A stretch of DNA of 64,000 nt from Chitinophagaceae bacterium (lineage in GTDB: Bacteria; Bacteroidota; Bacteroidia; Chitinophagales; Chitinophagaceae), in the NCBI GenBank assembly GCA_025934485.1, contig JAICXX010000007.1:16909-80908 (forward strand), written 5' to 3'. Below the pieces are notes generated by a model that was given only the letters and a program-made list of their open reading frames with translations, did not search any database and was not told the origin of the DNA. Shown piece by piece: positions 27,242 to 37,899 of the stretch (its first letter is position 1; every line of letters begins with the position of its first letter). Position numbers and translations under genes: made by a program.

Positions 27242-29656
27242 ATGACGCCAGCCAGCAGATTTGCATTTTTGTTTTTCCTCATCCTCGGCTATCATTCGGC
27301 CTATGCCCAACGCCATGAAAACGCCATGGGCACCCTCTTCGACGACCACTGGAAATTTTCCCCGGGCGACCCGAAGGCGGCGGCCGAAACCACCTTCGAC
27401 GACAAAGCCTGGCGGAACATCGACCTTCCGCACGATTGGAGCATAGAAGGTTCGCCCGGCCGGCAGAACCCTTCCAAAGGCCCGGGTGGGTATTTCCCCA
27501 CCGGAATAGGCTGGTACCGGAAGACATTCCAAACACCCCCTTCCTGGAAAGGCAAGGAAATATCCATCTTTTTCGAAGGCGTATACATGAATGCAGAGGT
27601 ATTCATCAACGGCCATTCCCTCGGCATCCACCCCTATGGGTATACGAGCTTTTGTTATGATCTCACACCCTGGCTGCGTTGGTCCGCCCAAAACGTCATC
27701 GCCGTTCGGGTCGACAACTCCCAGCAGATCAATTGCCGCTGGTACAGCGGCTCCGGCATCTACCGCCATGTACGCGTCGCCGTAAAAGACCCGATACACA
27801 TCGACCCATGGGCCGTGGCTATCACAACACCCCATGCTACTCCCGATAAAGCAACCGTTGATATCGACGCGCTGCTTAAGAACGGCGGTAGCTCCACGGC
27901 GGATGTTGTTCTGTTCGCGAAGATCATCGATCCCAACCACCGGGTCGTCGCCTCAAAAGAAGTGAGCATCTGGCTGCCCGCAAAAGGCGAAAGCAATGTC
28001 ACCTCATCGATCATCGTTAATAAACCCTCGCTTTGGTCGGTGGATAGCCCCTGTCTCTACCAACTCCGCCTCGAACTTACCCAAAACGGCAAACGAAAAG
28101 ATGAATATTCAACAACATTCGGCATCCGGACCATCGCCTTTTCGCCGGCGCACGGATTTCTGCTCAACGGACAGCCCATGAAATTGTACGGCGGCTGCGT
28201 GCATCACGACAACGGCTGTCTCGGCGCCGCCGCCTTCGACCGGGCCGAAGAACGCAGAATACAACTCCTCAAAGCCGCCGGCTTCAATGCCGTGCGGACA
28301 TCCCACAACCCTCCCTCGATCGCGTTCCTCGATGCCTGCGACCACCTTGGACTCCTGGTGATCGATGAAGCCTTCGATGGGTGGCGCCAGGCGAAGAACC
28401 CGTATGACTACACGCGGTATTTTGACGAATGGTGGCGCCGCGACCTGACTTCGATGGTGCTGCGCGACCGCAACCATCCATCGATCATCATCTGGAGCGT
28501 CGGCAACGAGATCCTCGAAAGGAAATCGCCCGACGCGATCAATACGGCAAAGAACCTGGTTTCGCTGGTTCATCGGTACGATACCACACGCCCGGTGACT
28601 TCGGCCATGACCACCTGGGATAAAGAATGGGAGATCTATGATCCGCTTTTCGCCGTACAGGACCTGGCGGGCTACAACTACCAGCTATTCCGCGCGGCCT
28701 CGGATCACGAGCGCGTGCCATCGAGAGTCATCGTACAAACGGAGTCCTACCCCCGCGATGTCTTTACTAACTGGAACACCATCCGGCAAAACAGCTATCT
28801 CATCGGTGACTTCGTTTGGACGGCGATGGATTATCTCGGCGAATCAGGCATAGGAAAGAACAACTATCCGGGCGAGCCGGACGGACAGTTCTGGGAGTCC
28901 GAACAATTCCCCTGGCACGGTTCGTATTGCGGCGATATCGATCTCATAGGAATAAGAAAACCCATCTCGCACTACCGGAATATTTTGAACAATGGCACAG
29001 AGAAACTCTATATGGCGGTGCGCGAGCCAAAACCCGACAGCGGAACAATAAGAGAAACCGTCTGGTCCGTTTGGCCGACCTGGGAAAGCTGGACCTGGCC
29101 GGGTAGGGAAGGGAAGGACATGGAAGTCGAGGTATATTCGAAGTGTCCTACCGTCCGGCTCTATTTGAACGACGATCTTATTGGCGAAAAAAAATGCACG
29201 CTGGCCGAAGAATACAAGGCGTCCTTCACTTTACCCTATTCTGCCGGCACATTGAAAGCCGTTGGTATCAGCCCCGACGGCAGCGAAGACTCCGTAACAT
29301 TGCGAACGGCAAACCCGCCCGCATCCATAAAACTAACCCCTGACCGCACACGCATCACCGCGGACGGCCAGGATCTCTCGTTCATTCAAGTCGAACTGGT
29401 CGACAAACACGGTACCATCGATCCCAATGCGGCCCGCCGGCTTAATGTAACTATCGACGGTCCGGCCAGGTTGGCCGGCGCCGGCAACGCCGATATGGCG
29501 GACACGGATAGCTACGCCGGGCCCACCCGCAAAGCCTGGCACGGTAAAGCGCTGGTCGTCATCAGAAGCTCGCATAAGCCCGGGAAGATCACAGTCTTCG
29601 TCAGCTCCCCGGGATTACCCACCAATACAATCACCATTCATTCAATACTACCATGA
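27242..29656 (+). CDS. GH2 beta-galactosidase
   Basis: About 804 aa from ATG 27242, which gives the signal peptide RFAFLFFLILGYHSAYAQ; a GTG at 27206 would overlap the previous stop by 4 bp but lacks an N-terminal signal. GH2 architecture: jelly-roll (GIGWYRKTFQTP, FFEGVYMNAEVFING), Ig domain (RWYSGSGIYRHV), barrel with GGCVHHDNG, acid/base Glu423 in WSVGNEI and nucleophile Glu501 in VQTESYP, then DUF4982 and Ig-like domains (GPARLAGAGNADM). It should release non-reducing beta-galactosyl residues. The fucosidase gene that follows overlaps its stop codon (ATGA), so both are made from one transcript. Confidence 0.92.
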   Translation: MTPASRFAFLFFLILGYHSAYAQRHENAMGTLFDDHWKFSPGDPKAAAETTFDDKAWRNIDLPHDWSIEGSPGRQNPSKGPGGYFPTGIGWYRKTFQTPPSWKGKEISIFFEGVYMNAEVFINGHSLGIHPYGYTSFCYDLTPWLRWSAQNVIAVRVDNSQQINCRWYSGSGIYRHVRVAVKDPIHIDPWAVAITTPHATPDKATVDIDALLKNGGSSTADVVLFAKIIDPNHRVVASKEVSIWLPAKGESNVTSSIIVNKPSLWSVDSPCLYQLRLELTQNGKRKDEYSTTFGIRTIAFSPAHGFLLNGQPMKLYGGCVHHDNGCLGAAAFDRAEERRIQLLKAAGFNAVRTSHNPPSIAFLDACDHLGLLVIDEAFDGWRQAKNPYDYTRYFDEWWRRDLTSMVLRDRNHPSIIIWSVGNEILERKSPDAINTAKNLVSLVHRYDTTRPVTSAMTTWDKEWEIYDPLFAVQDLAGYNYQLFRAASDHERVPSRVIVQTESYPRDVFTNWNTIRQNSYLIGDFVWTAMDYLGESGIGKNNYPGEPDGQFWESEQFPWHGSYCGDIDLIGIRKPISHYRNILNNGTEKLYMAVREPKPDSGTIRETVWSVWPTWESWTWPGREGKDMEVEVYSKCPTVRLYLNDDLIGEKKCTLAEEYKASFTLPYSAGTLKAVGISPDGSEDSVTLRTANPPASIKLTPDRTRITADGQDLSFIQVELVDKHGTIDPNAARRLNVTIDGPARLAGAGNADMADTDSYAGPTRKAWHGKALVVIRSSHKPGKITVFVSSPGLPTNTITIHSILP

Positions 29657-31332
29657 ATAGAAGAAAACTTATTCGCAATATGGGCCTTTCTGCCGGCGCC
29701 GCCCTGCTGGGCCGCAAAGTAAACGCCATGCAATACCTAGGTGCCACGCTCGGCAACCCCTCCGCCGCCACGCCCGGCCAGCCTGCGCCCGCGCCCGCCG
29801 GTCCCTTCGCCCCCACCTGGGATTCCCTCGCCGCCTACACCGTCCCCCAATGGTTCCGCGAAGCAAAATTCGGCATGTGGGCACATTGGGGCCCGCAATG
29901 CCAGCCCGAGGCAGGCGACTGGTATGCCCGGAACATGTATATCGAAGGTTCGGAGCAGTACAAGATCCACCTGCAGAAATACGGTCACCCCTCCGTATTC
30001 GGCTTCAAAGACGTGATCCACACCTGGAAGGCCGAACGCTGGGACCCGCAGGCGCTCGTCGCCTTGTACAAACGCGCCGGCGCCAAATACTTCATGGCCC
30101 TCGCCAATCACCACGACAATTTCGACCTGTATAACAGTAAATATCAACCGTGGAACTCGGTGGCGATAGGCCCGCGCAAGGACCTCATCGCAGGCTGGGC
30201 AAAAGCGGCGAAGGAGCAGGACCTTCCCTTTGGCGTCAGCGTTCACGCGGCCCATGCCTGGACCTTTTACGAAACGGCGCAACGCCACGACCTGTCCGGA
30301 CCCTATAAAGACATTCCCTATGACGGCAAACTGCGCACAGCGGAGGGCCACGGCAAATGGTGGAATGGCCTCGACCCGCAAGCCCTCTATGCCCAGGACC
30401 ATGCGCTGAGCCAGGATAGCTGGAAGGACGGTCTGTTCCGGCAATGGGGCTGGGGTAACGGCGCCAGCATACCATCGAAGGCTTATGATGAGAAATTCTA
30501 CAAACGGACCCTTGAACTCATCGACCGCTATAACCCCGACCTCGTCTACTTCGACGACTCCCAGCTGCCGCTGTGGCCGGTGAGCGACGCCGGCCTGCGC
30601 ATCGCGGCGCATGTCTACAACAAGAGCATCCGCGAGAAAGGCTCCCTGCAGGCCGTGGTCACCGGGAAGATCCTCGACGAACAACAACGCAAATGCCTGG
30701 TATGGGACATCGAACGCGGCCAGGCGAACGCCATCCAGCCGCTGCCCTGGCAAACGGACACCTGTATAGGCAATTGGCACTATGACAGAGCACTCTACGA
30801 GCAGAACGGCTATAAACCGGCCAGCACGGTCATTCAAATGCTCGTCGACATCGTCAGCAAAAATGGCAACCTCATGCTGAATATCCCTGTCCGTGGCGAC
30901 GGAACCATCGATGAAAAGGAACGGGCCATCGTCGAAGCCATCGGCGACTGGATGCGCCTAAACGGCGAAAGCATCTACGGCACCCGCCCCTGGAAAATAT
31001 TCGGCGAAGGACCCGCGCTGGACCACGCCGCCGCATTGTCCGGCCCGGGATTCAACGAAGGAAAAGGCGCCGCGCTCACCGCGCAGGACTGGCGTTTCGC
31101 CACCAAAGACGATGTCCTCTTTGCCACCTGCTTCGACTGGCCACAAGACGCCACCGTCACCATCCGCAGCCTCGCCGAAAACAGCACGCACTGGCCCGGC
31201 GAGCTCCACAACGTCCGCCTTCTCGCCACAGGCGAGCCCCTGACCTTCCACCGTACAACAGAAGGGCTCAAGGTGAGCCTCCCGGAAAAAAGACCGGCCA
31301 CCACGTTTGCGAATGTGATCAGCATCAGCTAA
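29653..31332 (+). CDS. Alpha-L-fucosidase GH29 (third copy)
   Basis: 559 aa. The N-terminus MNRRKLIRNMGLSAGAALLG carries an RR pair before the hydrophobic stretch, as in Tat substrates of Bacteroidota; a Pro/Ala-rich linker follows (residues 40-55). GH29 motifs: WFREAKFGMWAHWGPQCQPE, FMALANHHDNFDLYNS, and DLVYFDDSQLP with predicted nucleophile Asp301; NGNLMLNIPVRGDG closes the catalytic domain. Its start overlaps the previous stop by 4 bp. It differs in length and signal type from the fucosidases at 6654 and 25119, suggesting a different linkage preference or compartment. Confidence 0.9.
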   Translation: MNRRKLIRNMGLSAGAALLGRKVNAMQYLGATLGNPSAATPGQPAPAPAGPFAPTWDSLAAYTVPQWFREAKFGMWAHWGPQCQPEAGDWYARNMYIEGSEQYKIHLQKYGHPSVFGFKDVIHTWKAERWDPQALVALYKRAGAKYFMALANHHDNFDLYNSKYQPWNSVAIGPRKDLIAGWAKAAKEQDLPFGVSVHAAHAWTFYETAQRHDLSGPYKDIPYDGKLRTAEGHGKWWNGLDPQALYAQDHALSQDSWKDGLFRQWGWGNGASIPSKAYDEKFYKRTLELIDRYNPDLVYFDDSQLPLWPVSDAGLRIAAHVYNKSIREKGSLQAVVTGKILDEQQRKCLVWDIERGQANAIQPLPWQTDTCIGNWHYDRALYEQNGYKPASTVIQMLVDIVSKNGNLMLNIPVRGDGTIDEKERAIVEAIGDWMRLNGESIYGTRPWKIFGEGPALDHAAALSGPGFNEGKGAALTAQDWRFATKDDVLFATCFDWPQDATVTIRSLAENSTHWPGELHNVRLLATGEPLTFHRTTEGLKVSLPEKRPATTFANVISIS

Positions 31333-31342
31333 ATTTTTTTAA

Positions 31343-32875
31343 ATGAAACCTTCGATCATTACGCTTGCCATAATACTCATAGCCGCGTTTGCCAACGCCC
31401 AACCCGCTCCCGTGAAGGTGGACGAAGGCCTGCTACAGGGAACTTTCGAGAATGGCCTTACCGTTTATAAAGGCGTTCCGTTTGCCGCCCCGCCCGTGGG
31501 AAAATGGCGCTGGCGTCCGCCGCAACCGGCGGAAAAATGGACAGGCGTACGGCAGGCCGATAAATTTGCACCGGAACCCATGCAGGGCGGCAACCCCATC
31601 TCGGGAAAAAGCGAAGATTGCCTGTACCTAAACGTCTGGACACCGGCTGCCTCACCCCATGCAAGGATTCCGGTATTGGTATGGATCTACGGCGGCGGTT
31701 TCAATGCCGGCGGCACAGCTGAACCCTGGATCGATGGCGCAAAGCTGGCAAAAAAAGGCGTCGTAATGGTAAGCATCGCCTACCGCGTAGGGCAGCTTGG
31801 ATTTTTGGCGCACCCCGAATTAAGTGCCGAAAGCCCATACCATGTCTCTGGCAACTACGGCCTGCTGGATATGATCGCAGCGCTTAAATGGATCAGGGAA
31901 AACATCGCCGCCTTCGGCGGCGACCCGGGGAAGGTCACTATTTCCGGCGAATCGGCAGGGGCCATCGCCGTTAGCATGTTATGCGCAAGCCCCCTGGCGA
32001 AAGGGCTGTTCCAGGGCGCCATCTCGGAAAGCGGCGGCTCCTTCGGCCCCACCCGTACCATCACCTTTCCGGGCGAAAATATGAAGCCCCTTCACGATGC
32101 CGAAGCTGCCGGTGAGGCCTATGTGAAAGCTGCCGGATTTCCGTCGATCGACAGCTTACGAAAGATAGACGCCGACAAACTTCCGCCGGTACACGGGCTC
32201 GCATGGCCCATTGTCGATGGCTGGGTAATACGCGACGACCAGTATAAACTTTATGCAGCCGGGAAGTACAACGAAACCCCGATACTGGTAGGCTACAACT
32301 CCGATGAAGGCGCCAGCTTTTCCCCACCTAAAACACCGGCGGATTATATCACCGCCGTACACGCCCGCTATGGCAAATTTGCCGACACCCTGATCAAGGC
32401 TTATCCGGCGGGGGAAGGTGCGGTTGCAAAAACCGCCCGGGATCTAACCCGCGACGCGGCCTTTGGCTGGCATACCTGGGCTTGGGCAACCTTACAGGCC
32501 AAAAGAGGGCGATCGAAGGTGTTCTATTATTATTTCGATCAGCACCCCGACTATCCGGCGGGTTCCCCCCATGCGGGCTACGGATCCCCTCATGCCGAGG
32601 AGGTCTCCTATGTATTCGGCACGCTCGATACCTCCAATCCGAAAACAAGTAAAACGGACCTGGATATTTCAGACGCAATGGGCACCTATTGGACCAATTT
32701 TGCAAAATATGGCGACCCCAATGGGCCCGGAGAGCCTCGATGGCCCGCGTTCAGCCCCGCTCACCAGGCGGTAATGTATTTCGCCCAAACACCACATACC
32801 GGCCCTGTTCCGGGCGCCGCATCGCTAAAGGTATTGGATGCCTATTTTAGATGGAGGCGGTCATCAGAAAATTAG
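31343..32875 (+). CDS. Type B carboxylesterase (alpha/beta hydrolase), secreted
   Basis: 510 aa, signal peptide IITLAIILIAAFANAQP. Carboxylesterase/para-nitrobenzyl-esterase family: FKGVPFAAPP-like start (VYKGVPFAAPP), EDCLYLNVWTP, oxyanion-hole loop VWIYGGGFNAGG, nucleophile elbow SGESAGA with Ser204, GYNSDEG carrying the acidic residue, and a late His in GYGSPHAEEV. It should cleave ester groups on the locus substrate, for example acetyl or aryl esters. Located 10 bp after the fucosidase and 31 bp before the sensor kinase. Family members are catalytically broad, so the natural ester is unknown. Confidence 0.88.
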   Translation: MKPSIITLAIILIAAFANAQPAPVKVDEGLLQGTFENGLTVYKGVPFAAPPVGKWRWRPPQPAEKWTGVRQADKFAPEPMQGGNPISGKSEDCLYLNVWTPAASPHARIPVLVWIYGGGFNAGGTAEPWIDGAKLAKKGVVMVSIAYRVGQLGFLAHPELSAESPYHVSGNYGLLDMIAALKWIRENIAAFGGDPGKVTISGESAGAIAVSMLCASPLAKGLFQGAISESGGSFGPTRTITFPGENMKPLHDAEAAGEAYVKAAGFPSIDSLRKIDADKLPPVHGLAWPIVDGWVIRDDQYKLYAAGKYNETPILVGYNSDEGASFSPPKTPADYITAVHARYGKFADTLIKAYPAGEGAVAKTARDLTRDAAFGWHTWAWATLQAKRGRSKVFYYYFDQHPDYPAGSPHAGYGSPHAEEVSYVFGTLDTSNPKTSKTDLDISDAMGTYWTNFAKYGDPNGPGEPRWPAFSPAHQAVMYFAQTPHTGPVPGAASLKVLDAYFRWRRSSEN

Positions 32876-32906
32876 TTATCTTCCGAACACATAGCAACAT
32901 GAAAAA

Positions 32907-34838
32907 ATGGAGCGGGACACAATATGGCTAATATTATTTTTTTTGTTTACGCTGCTCCAGAGATTAGACGCACAACCCTCGGATATATCGCGGTTACGGC
33001 ATATAATGCTTGAAAAGGAAGCCGGGAGATCTTATACCAGGGATACCTCCTATATCGATGTACTGGACAGCCTTGCCTATGGCTACTATAGGATCAGTGC
33101 CGATAGCGTCTTCTTATACAGCAAAAAAGCACTGGCTTATGCCAAAGAAGCGGGCTACGATAAGGGAGAGTCGGTAAGCTTAAGATTGATGGGAAACGGG
33201 TATGGTCTGAACGGCGATTATACGAACATGTTATCCTGTTACCAACAGGCCCTCGCCATCGCCGAAAAGATCAAGAGCCCCTTGTTGATAGCTAAAGCTA
33301 CTATAAATATGGCGATCATGTATTATAGTAGGGTCGGACAGATCGATGAAGCCCTGGCGCTAATGGAGAAAGCAGGCAATTTATTTCAATCGACAGGCGA
33401 CAGCCTGGACCTGATCAAATCGTTGCAATCCCGCGGCAATTTGTGGGTCGATAAAAAGCAATATGAAAAGGCCTTGCAGGTTTTTCGTCGCGCCGCGGAG
33501 CTGGCAACTTCCATGAAGAACGAGTATATGGTGGTAACCACTAATGATTTGATAGGTGGTATTTTAGATGCCCGAGGGCTTTATAACGAAGGCTTGCCCT
33601 ACTCGCTTGCCACCCTACGCTACTTTAACCGCACCGACGACAAGATGCGTATATCGAGGTCTGCCAATTATGTGGCCGAGACCTATTTGCACCTCAAGAA
33701 TTATCCGGAGGCATTGAGATACGCCCGGCAAGGCCTTGCGGCAGCTACTGCAATAAGATCGGTCCCGCAGGTCAGAGACGCGGATCAAATATTGGCAGAC
33801 GCTTACGAAGCAAATGGAGATGCCCATAACGCCCTTAAATATTTCAGGCTATATAAATATTTTTCCGACAGTATTTTAAATGAAACGATGCTGCAAAAGA
33901 CAGCAAGACTGGAGGCCAGGTATGAATTCGAAAAAAAAGAAGCCCTGATGAAAGAACAGCAGGATAAAAAAGACGCGCTTAATCGGCATGTCGTCCGGAT
34001 CAAGGAGCTGCAGATATCCATTGCCGTCCTGGTGATCTTTTTCTTGACTGTGCTGACCTTTTTGCTGCTTCGCAGCAGAGCTATCAAGCAAAAGAACAAT
34101 CAGATCCTACGGGAGAACAACGAAAAAATAGAACACCAGGCGATTCAACTAATGATCAATAACCGGGAAAAAGATAAACTATTCTCCATTGTCGCGCACG
34201 ATCTTAAAATGCCGTTATTTTCCTTAAGGCAGATGCTCGCTTTTTTAAAGCAGGGAGCTTTGCCGGAAGCAGATATCAAATTAATTATGCAAGAGTTAAG
34301 CAGGGACGCGGATTATTCTTCCGAACTGGTTAGCAATCTTCTTTCATGGGCAGGCAGCCAGATGAATGGCAGAGTGGTTACGCCTGTTGCCCTATCATTG
34401 CAACAAGTCGCGGGCGACACCATCAGCCTTTTTGCCCGACAGGCATCGGAAAAAGAGATCGGATTGAAAAATGAGCTGCCTCTTACCTTGACGGCATGGG
34501 CCGATAGGACGATGCTCGAGGTGCTACTCCGCAACCTGGTGAGCAATTCGATTAAATTTTGTAACCCGGGAGATACGATTACCATTCAGGGCGCGGCGGT
34601 GAATGGAGTTGCGGAGATCTGTGTTGCAGATACAGGCATAGGAATAGAGCAGGATATTCTGAAGAAGATCGCTATGAAGGAAAGCGTCACTACTTTTGGT
34701 ACGGCAGGCGAAAAAGGAACGGGCCTGGGACTTATGCTGTGCAGGGAATTTGCCGAAGCAAACCAGGGCCTCTTCCGGGTGGAGAGTAACCCGGAAGAGG
34801 GAAGCCGGTTCTATTTTACAGTTCCCCTGGTCTCCTGA
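32907..34838 (+). CDS. TPR-containing membrane sensor histidine kinase closing the first glycan locus
   Basis: 643 aa. An N-terminal hydrophobic signal (WLILFFLFTLLQRLDAQ) is followed by a periplasmic array of about six tetratricopeptide repeats (residues 50-330; e.g. SLRLMGNGYGLNGDYTNMLS, AEDAYEANGDAHNALKYF-type helices), a transmembrane helix (ISIAVLVIFFLTVLTFLLL, about 370-390), a coiled coil, a histidine-kinase core with phospho-acceptor His431 (VAHDLKMPL), and ATPase boxes NLVSNSIKF, DTGIGIE and GTGLGLML. It lacks receiver and DNA-binding domains, so it needs a partner response regulator. An ATG 8 bp upstream gives only a short frame, which fixes this start. Only 31 bp from the esterase gene, so it is likely the last gene of the transcript. 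Confidence 0.88.
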   Translation: MERDTIWLILFFLFTLLQRLDAQPSDISRLRHIMLEKEAGRSYTRDTSYIDVLDSLAYGYYRISADSVFLYSKKALAYAKEAGYDKGESVSLRLMGNGYGLNGDYTNMLSCYQQALAIAEKIKSPLLIAKATINMAIMYYSRVGQIDEALALMEKAGNLFQSTGDSLDLIKSLQSRGNLWVDKKQYEKALQVFRRAAELATSMKNEYMVVTTNDLIGGILDARGLYNEGLPYSLATLRYFNRTDDKMRISRSANYVAETYLHLKNYPEALRYARQGLAAATAIRSVPQVRDADQILADAYEANGDAHNALKYFRLYKYFSDSILNETMLQKTARLEARYEFEKKEALMKEQQDKKDALNRHVVRIKELQISIAVLVIFFLTVLTFLLLRSRAIKQKNNQILRENNEKIEHQAIQLMINNREKDKLFSIVAHDLKMPLFSLRQMLAFLKQGALPEADIKLIMQELSRDADYSSELVSNLLSWAGSQMNGRVVTPVALSLQQVAGDTISLFARQASEKEIGLKNELPLTLTAWADRTMLEVLLRNLVSNSIKFCNPGDTITIQGAAVNGVAEICVADTGIGIEQDILKKIAMKESVTTFGTAGEKGTGLGLMLCREFAEANQGLFRVESNPEEGSRFYFTVPLVS

Positions 34839-35267
34839 TCATTGCAATACCTGCGAACCCGGCAGCTCGGCTGTATGCGACCAATAGGATATGAAAGATT
34901 GTATTTTTTCGAGGACTTCGGAATAGGCGGATGGTTTTTTTATAAAACTGCTCGCGCCTGCCGAATAACTGGCTCTTATCTCTTCCGGCAAAGCAGTCTC
35001 GCTAAGCACAACTATCGGGCTGGATGCATATTCCCGATCGTCGCGTATTTGCCGGATCAGATCAATCCCATTGCAGGGCTTCGCGTTCATGCTTAGGATT
35101 ATAAGCTGAGGGCTGCGACCATGCCGTAACCAACGAGCCACATCGATCGGGGAAACAAATTCGATCTGCGCTTCCGGCCAACAGCGCTGAAAATGCTCCC
35201 TGGTAAGCAGCCGGTCATCCTCATCGTTTTCGATCATTAAAATTAAAGGGACCATAATACCATTCAT
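34839..35267 (-). CDS. Receiver-only protein lacking the phospho-acceptor Asp (pseudo-receiver)
   Basis: 142 aa from ATG 35267; the frame extends to a GTG at 35327, but the receiver fold begins at VPLILMIEND, so the inner start (or ATG 35255) fits better. It is a single CheY-like domain: ENDEDDRLL (residues 13-21) where active receivers usually have two acids before the N, LIILSMNAKP with Ser59 exactly where the Asp should be, VVLSETA (Ser89), and FIKKP with the conserved Lys. It therefore cannot be phosphorylated in the normal way. Same strand and just downstream of groEL, and convergent with the sensor kinase at 32907 (stop codons adjacent). It may act as a phosphorylation-independent adaptor; function unknown. 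Confidence 0.8.
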   Translation of the reverse strand: MNGIMVPLILMIENDEDDRLLTREHFQRCWPEAQIEFVSPIDVARWLRHGRSPQLIILSMNAKPCNGIDLIRQIRDDREYASSPIVVLSETALPEEIRASYSAGASSFIKKPSAYSEVLEKIQSFISYWSHTAELPGSQVLQ

Positions 35268-35336
35268 TATTAATTCAAGGTAGCGAAAATTCTTCATTCT
35301 CAGCGCGCCCTGAACTTCCCCGTCCACTGCCCCTCC

Positions 35337-36974
<1,638 letters not shown>

Positions 36975-37003
36975 AACAAAATGTTTTTACTTATGAGGAT
37001 GAT

Positions 37004-37285
37004 TTACACAATGGCGAGGATGTCGCTTTCCCGGAGGATCAGCAAGTCTTCGCCTTCGATTTTGATCTCCGTTCCGGAATACTTGCCATAAAGAACGGTA
37101 TCGCCCTTCTTGACAGTGACGGGCTCGTCTTTTTTACCCGGACCGGCGGCAACCACCTTGCCGCGCTGGGGCTTTTCTTTTGCCGTATCGGGGATGATAA
37201 TGCCGCCTGCCGTCTTCTCTTCGGCGGCTGCAGGCTTGATGATGACCCGGTCATGCAGCGGAGTGATCTTCATTGTTGTTGACAT
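37004..37285 (-). CDS. groS: Co-chaperonin GroES (Hsp10)
   Basis: 93 aa, normal length. Starts [20 protein letters not shown] (a second Met at residue 5 is also possible), with the mobile loop [12 protein letters not shown] and the ending [16 protein letters not shown]. It caps the GroEL ring. First gene of the minus-strand groES-groEL pair. In the divergent region upstream (37286-37480) I do not see a CIRCE heat-shock inverted repeat; a weak sigma-54-like match lies at 37351-37368 on the same strand. Confidence 0.99.
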   Translation of the reverse strand: MSTTMKITPLHDRVIIKPAAAEEKTAGGIIIPDTAKEKPQRGKVVAAGPGKKDEPVTVKKGDTVLYGKYSGTEIKIEGEDLLILRESDILAIV

Positions 37286-37464
37286 AATTTATGATTTTGA
37301 GTTGAGTTAATAAAGCCACGAACTACGATCAGGTAATGATTTTTTTGCGGATCAATCCTTGTGCCAATTGAAAAAAATGAAATTTTTTCAGTCCATCCTG
37401 TCGCAAAAAAATGTCAAAAATTCAGCGTATGGGCATTGGCACAGGCATTGAAGCCGGTCCTCAC

Positions 37465-37472
37465 AAGGAGGT
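37465..37472 (+). promoter_or_regulatory. Strong Shine-Dalgarno (AAGGAGGT) fixing the start at 37481
   Basis: AAGGAGGT lies 8 nt before ATG 37481. Such a perfect ribosome-binding site is rare in Bacteroidota, and the other genes in this window have none. It overrides a longer frame that opens upstream at 37361. Confidence 0.7.
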
Positions 37473-37480
37473 ATCGACAA

Positions 37481-37777
37481 ATGTTCAGCAAATACTACAT
37501 CGAATTGAATATGAAAACCATTGACGGCTTCGAACGCTTCGGCTGTTTGGAGCTGGGCTCCGATCGCGGGTTTTCTCTTGGACTTTTTGCCGGTCTGGCA
37601 GGCCGTCCGGCCGATGATGACACAGGGGTCCTCCATATGGACCTCGTAGAGAAACGCAATGGCCTGCCGATGAATATGCAGGTCATAAGCTGTACAGTCG
37701 AAGAGCTTGGTAGAAATATGAAATATCTCACGCGGGAGCTCTTCAAAAAGATAAACCTGGATGTCCCACCGCATTAA
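37481..37777 (+). CDS. Small conserved protein of unknown function
   Basis: 98 aa, beginning MFSKYYIELNMKTIDGFERF. Not assigned to a named family. What is visible: a compact alpha/beta pattern, a repeated GLF/GLAG stretch after GSDRGFSLG, MDLVEKRNGLPMN and VISCTVEEL, then a helix NMKYLTRELFKKINL. Proteins of this type, about 100 residues with an N-terminal YYIELNMKT-like strand, occur in Bacteroidota as uncharacterised conserved proteins, by memory rather than search. It has no signal peptide or membrane segment, so it is cytoplasmic. It is divergent from groES, and its strong ribosome-binding site suggests high or stress-linked expression. Confidence 0.65.
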   Translation: MFSKYYIELNMKTIDGFERFGCLELGSDRGFSLGLFAGLAGRPADDDTGVLHMDLVEKRNGLPMNMQVISCTVEELGRNMKYLTRELFKKINLDVPPH

Positions 37778-37816
37778 TTTGTTTTCCCGGCAACCTTGCC
37801 TGATCCGGAACGGCAT

Positions 37817-37847
37817 TTTGGTTTGATAAAAATTTAATCGTATATTG
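37817..37847 (+). promoter_or_regulatory. Candidate promoter of the ECF sigma gene
   Basis: TTTG at 37817-37820, 20 nt of spacer, then TATATTG at 37841-37847, close to the TTTG/TAnnTTTG pair of Bacteroidota promoters (last T missing). The start would be near 37855, 45 nt before the ATG. Between it and the gene lies an imperfect CG-centred inverted repeat, TGCAACCGATTGCA (37864-37877). Confidence 0.35.
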
Positions 37848-37899
37848 CTTCCCTATCAGGTTCTGCAACCGATTGCATTAACGATTTTGACTACTGCAT

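Noticed and set aside
37361..37480. Forty-codon upstream extension of the small conserved gene
   Set aside because: The perfect Shine-Dalgarno before ATG 37481 and the family-like N-terminus there favour the shorter protein.
37286..37480. CIRCE heat-shock element upstream of groES
   Set aside because: No inverted repeat resembling TTAGCACTC-N9-GAGTGCTAA is present.
37864..37877. Imperfect palindrome TGCAACCGATTGCA before the ECF sigma gene
   Set aside because: Single copy with mismatched centre; too short to call an operator without other sites.
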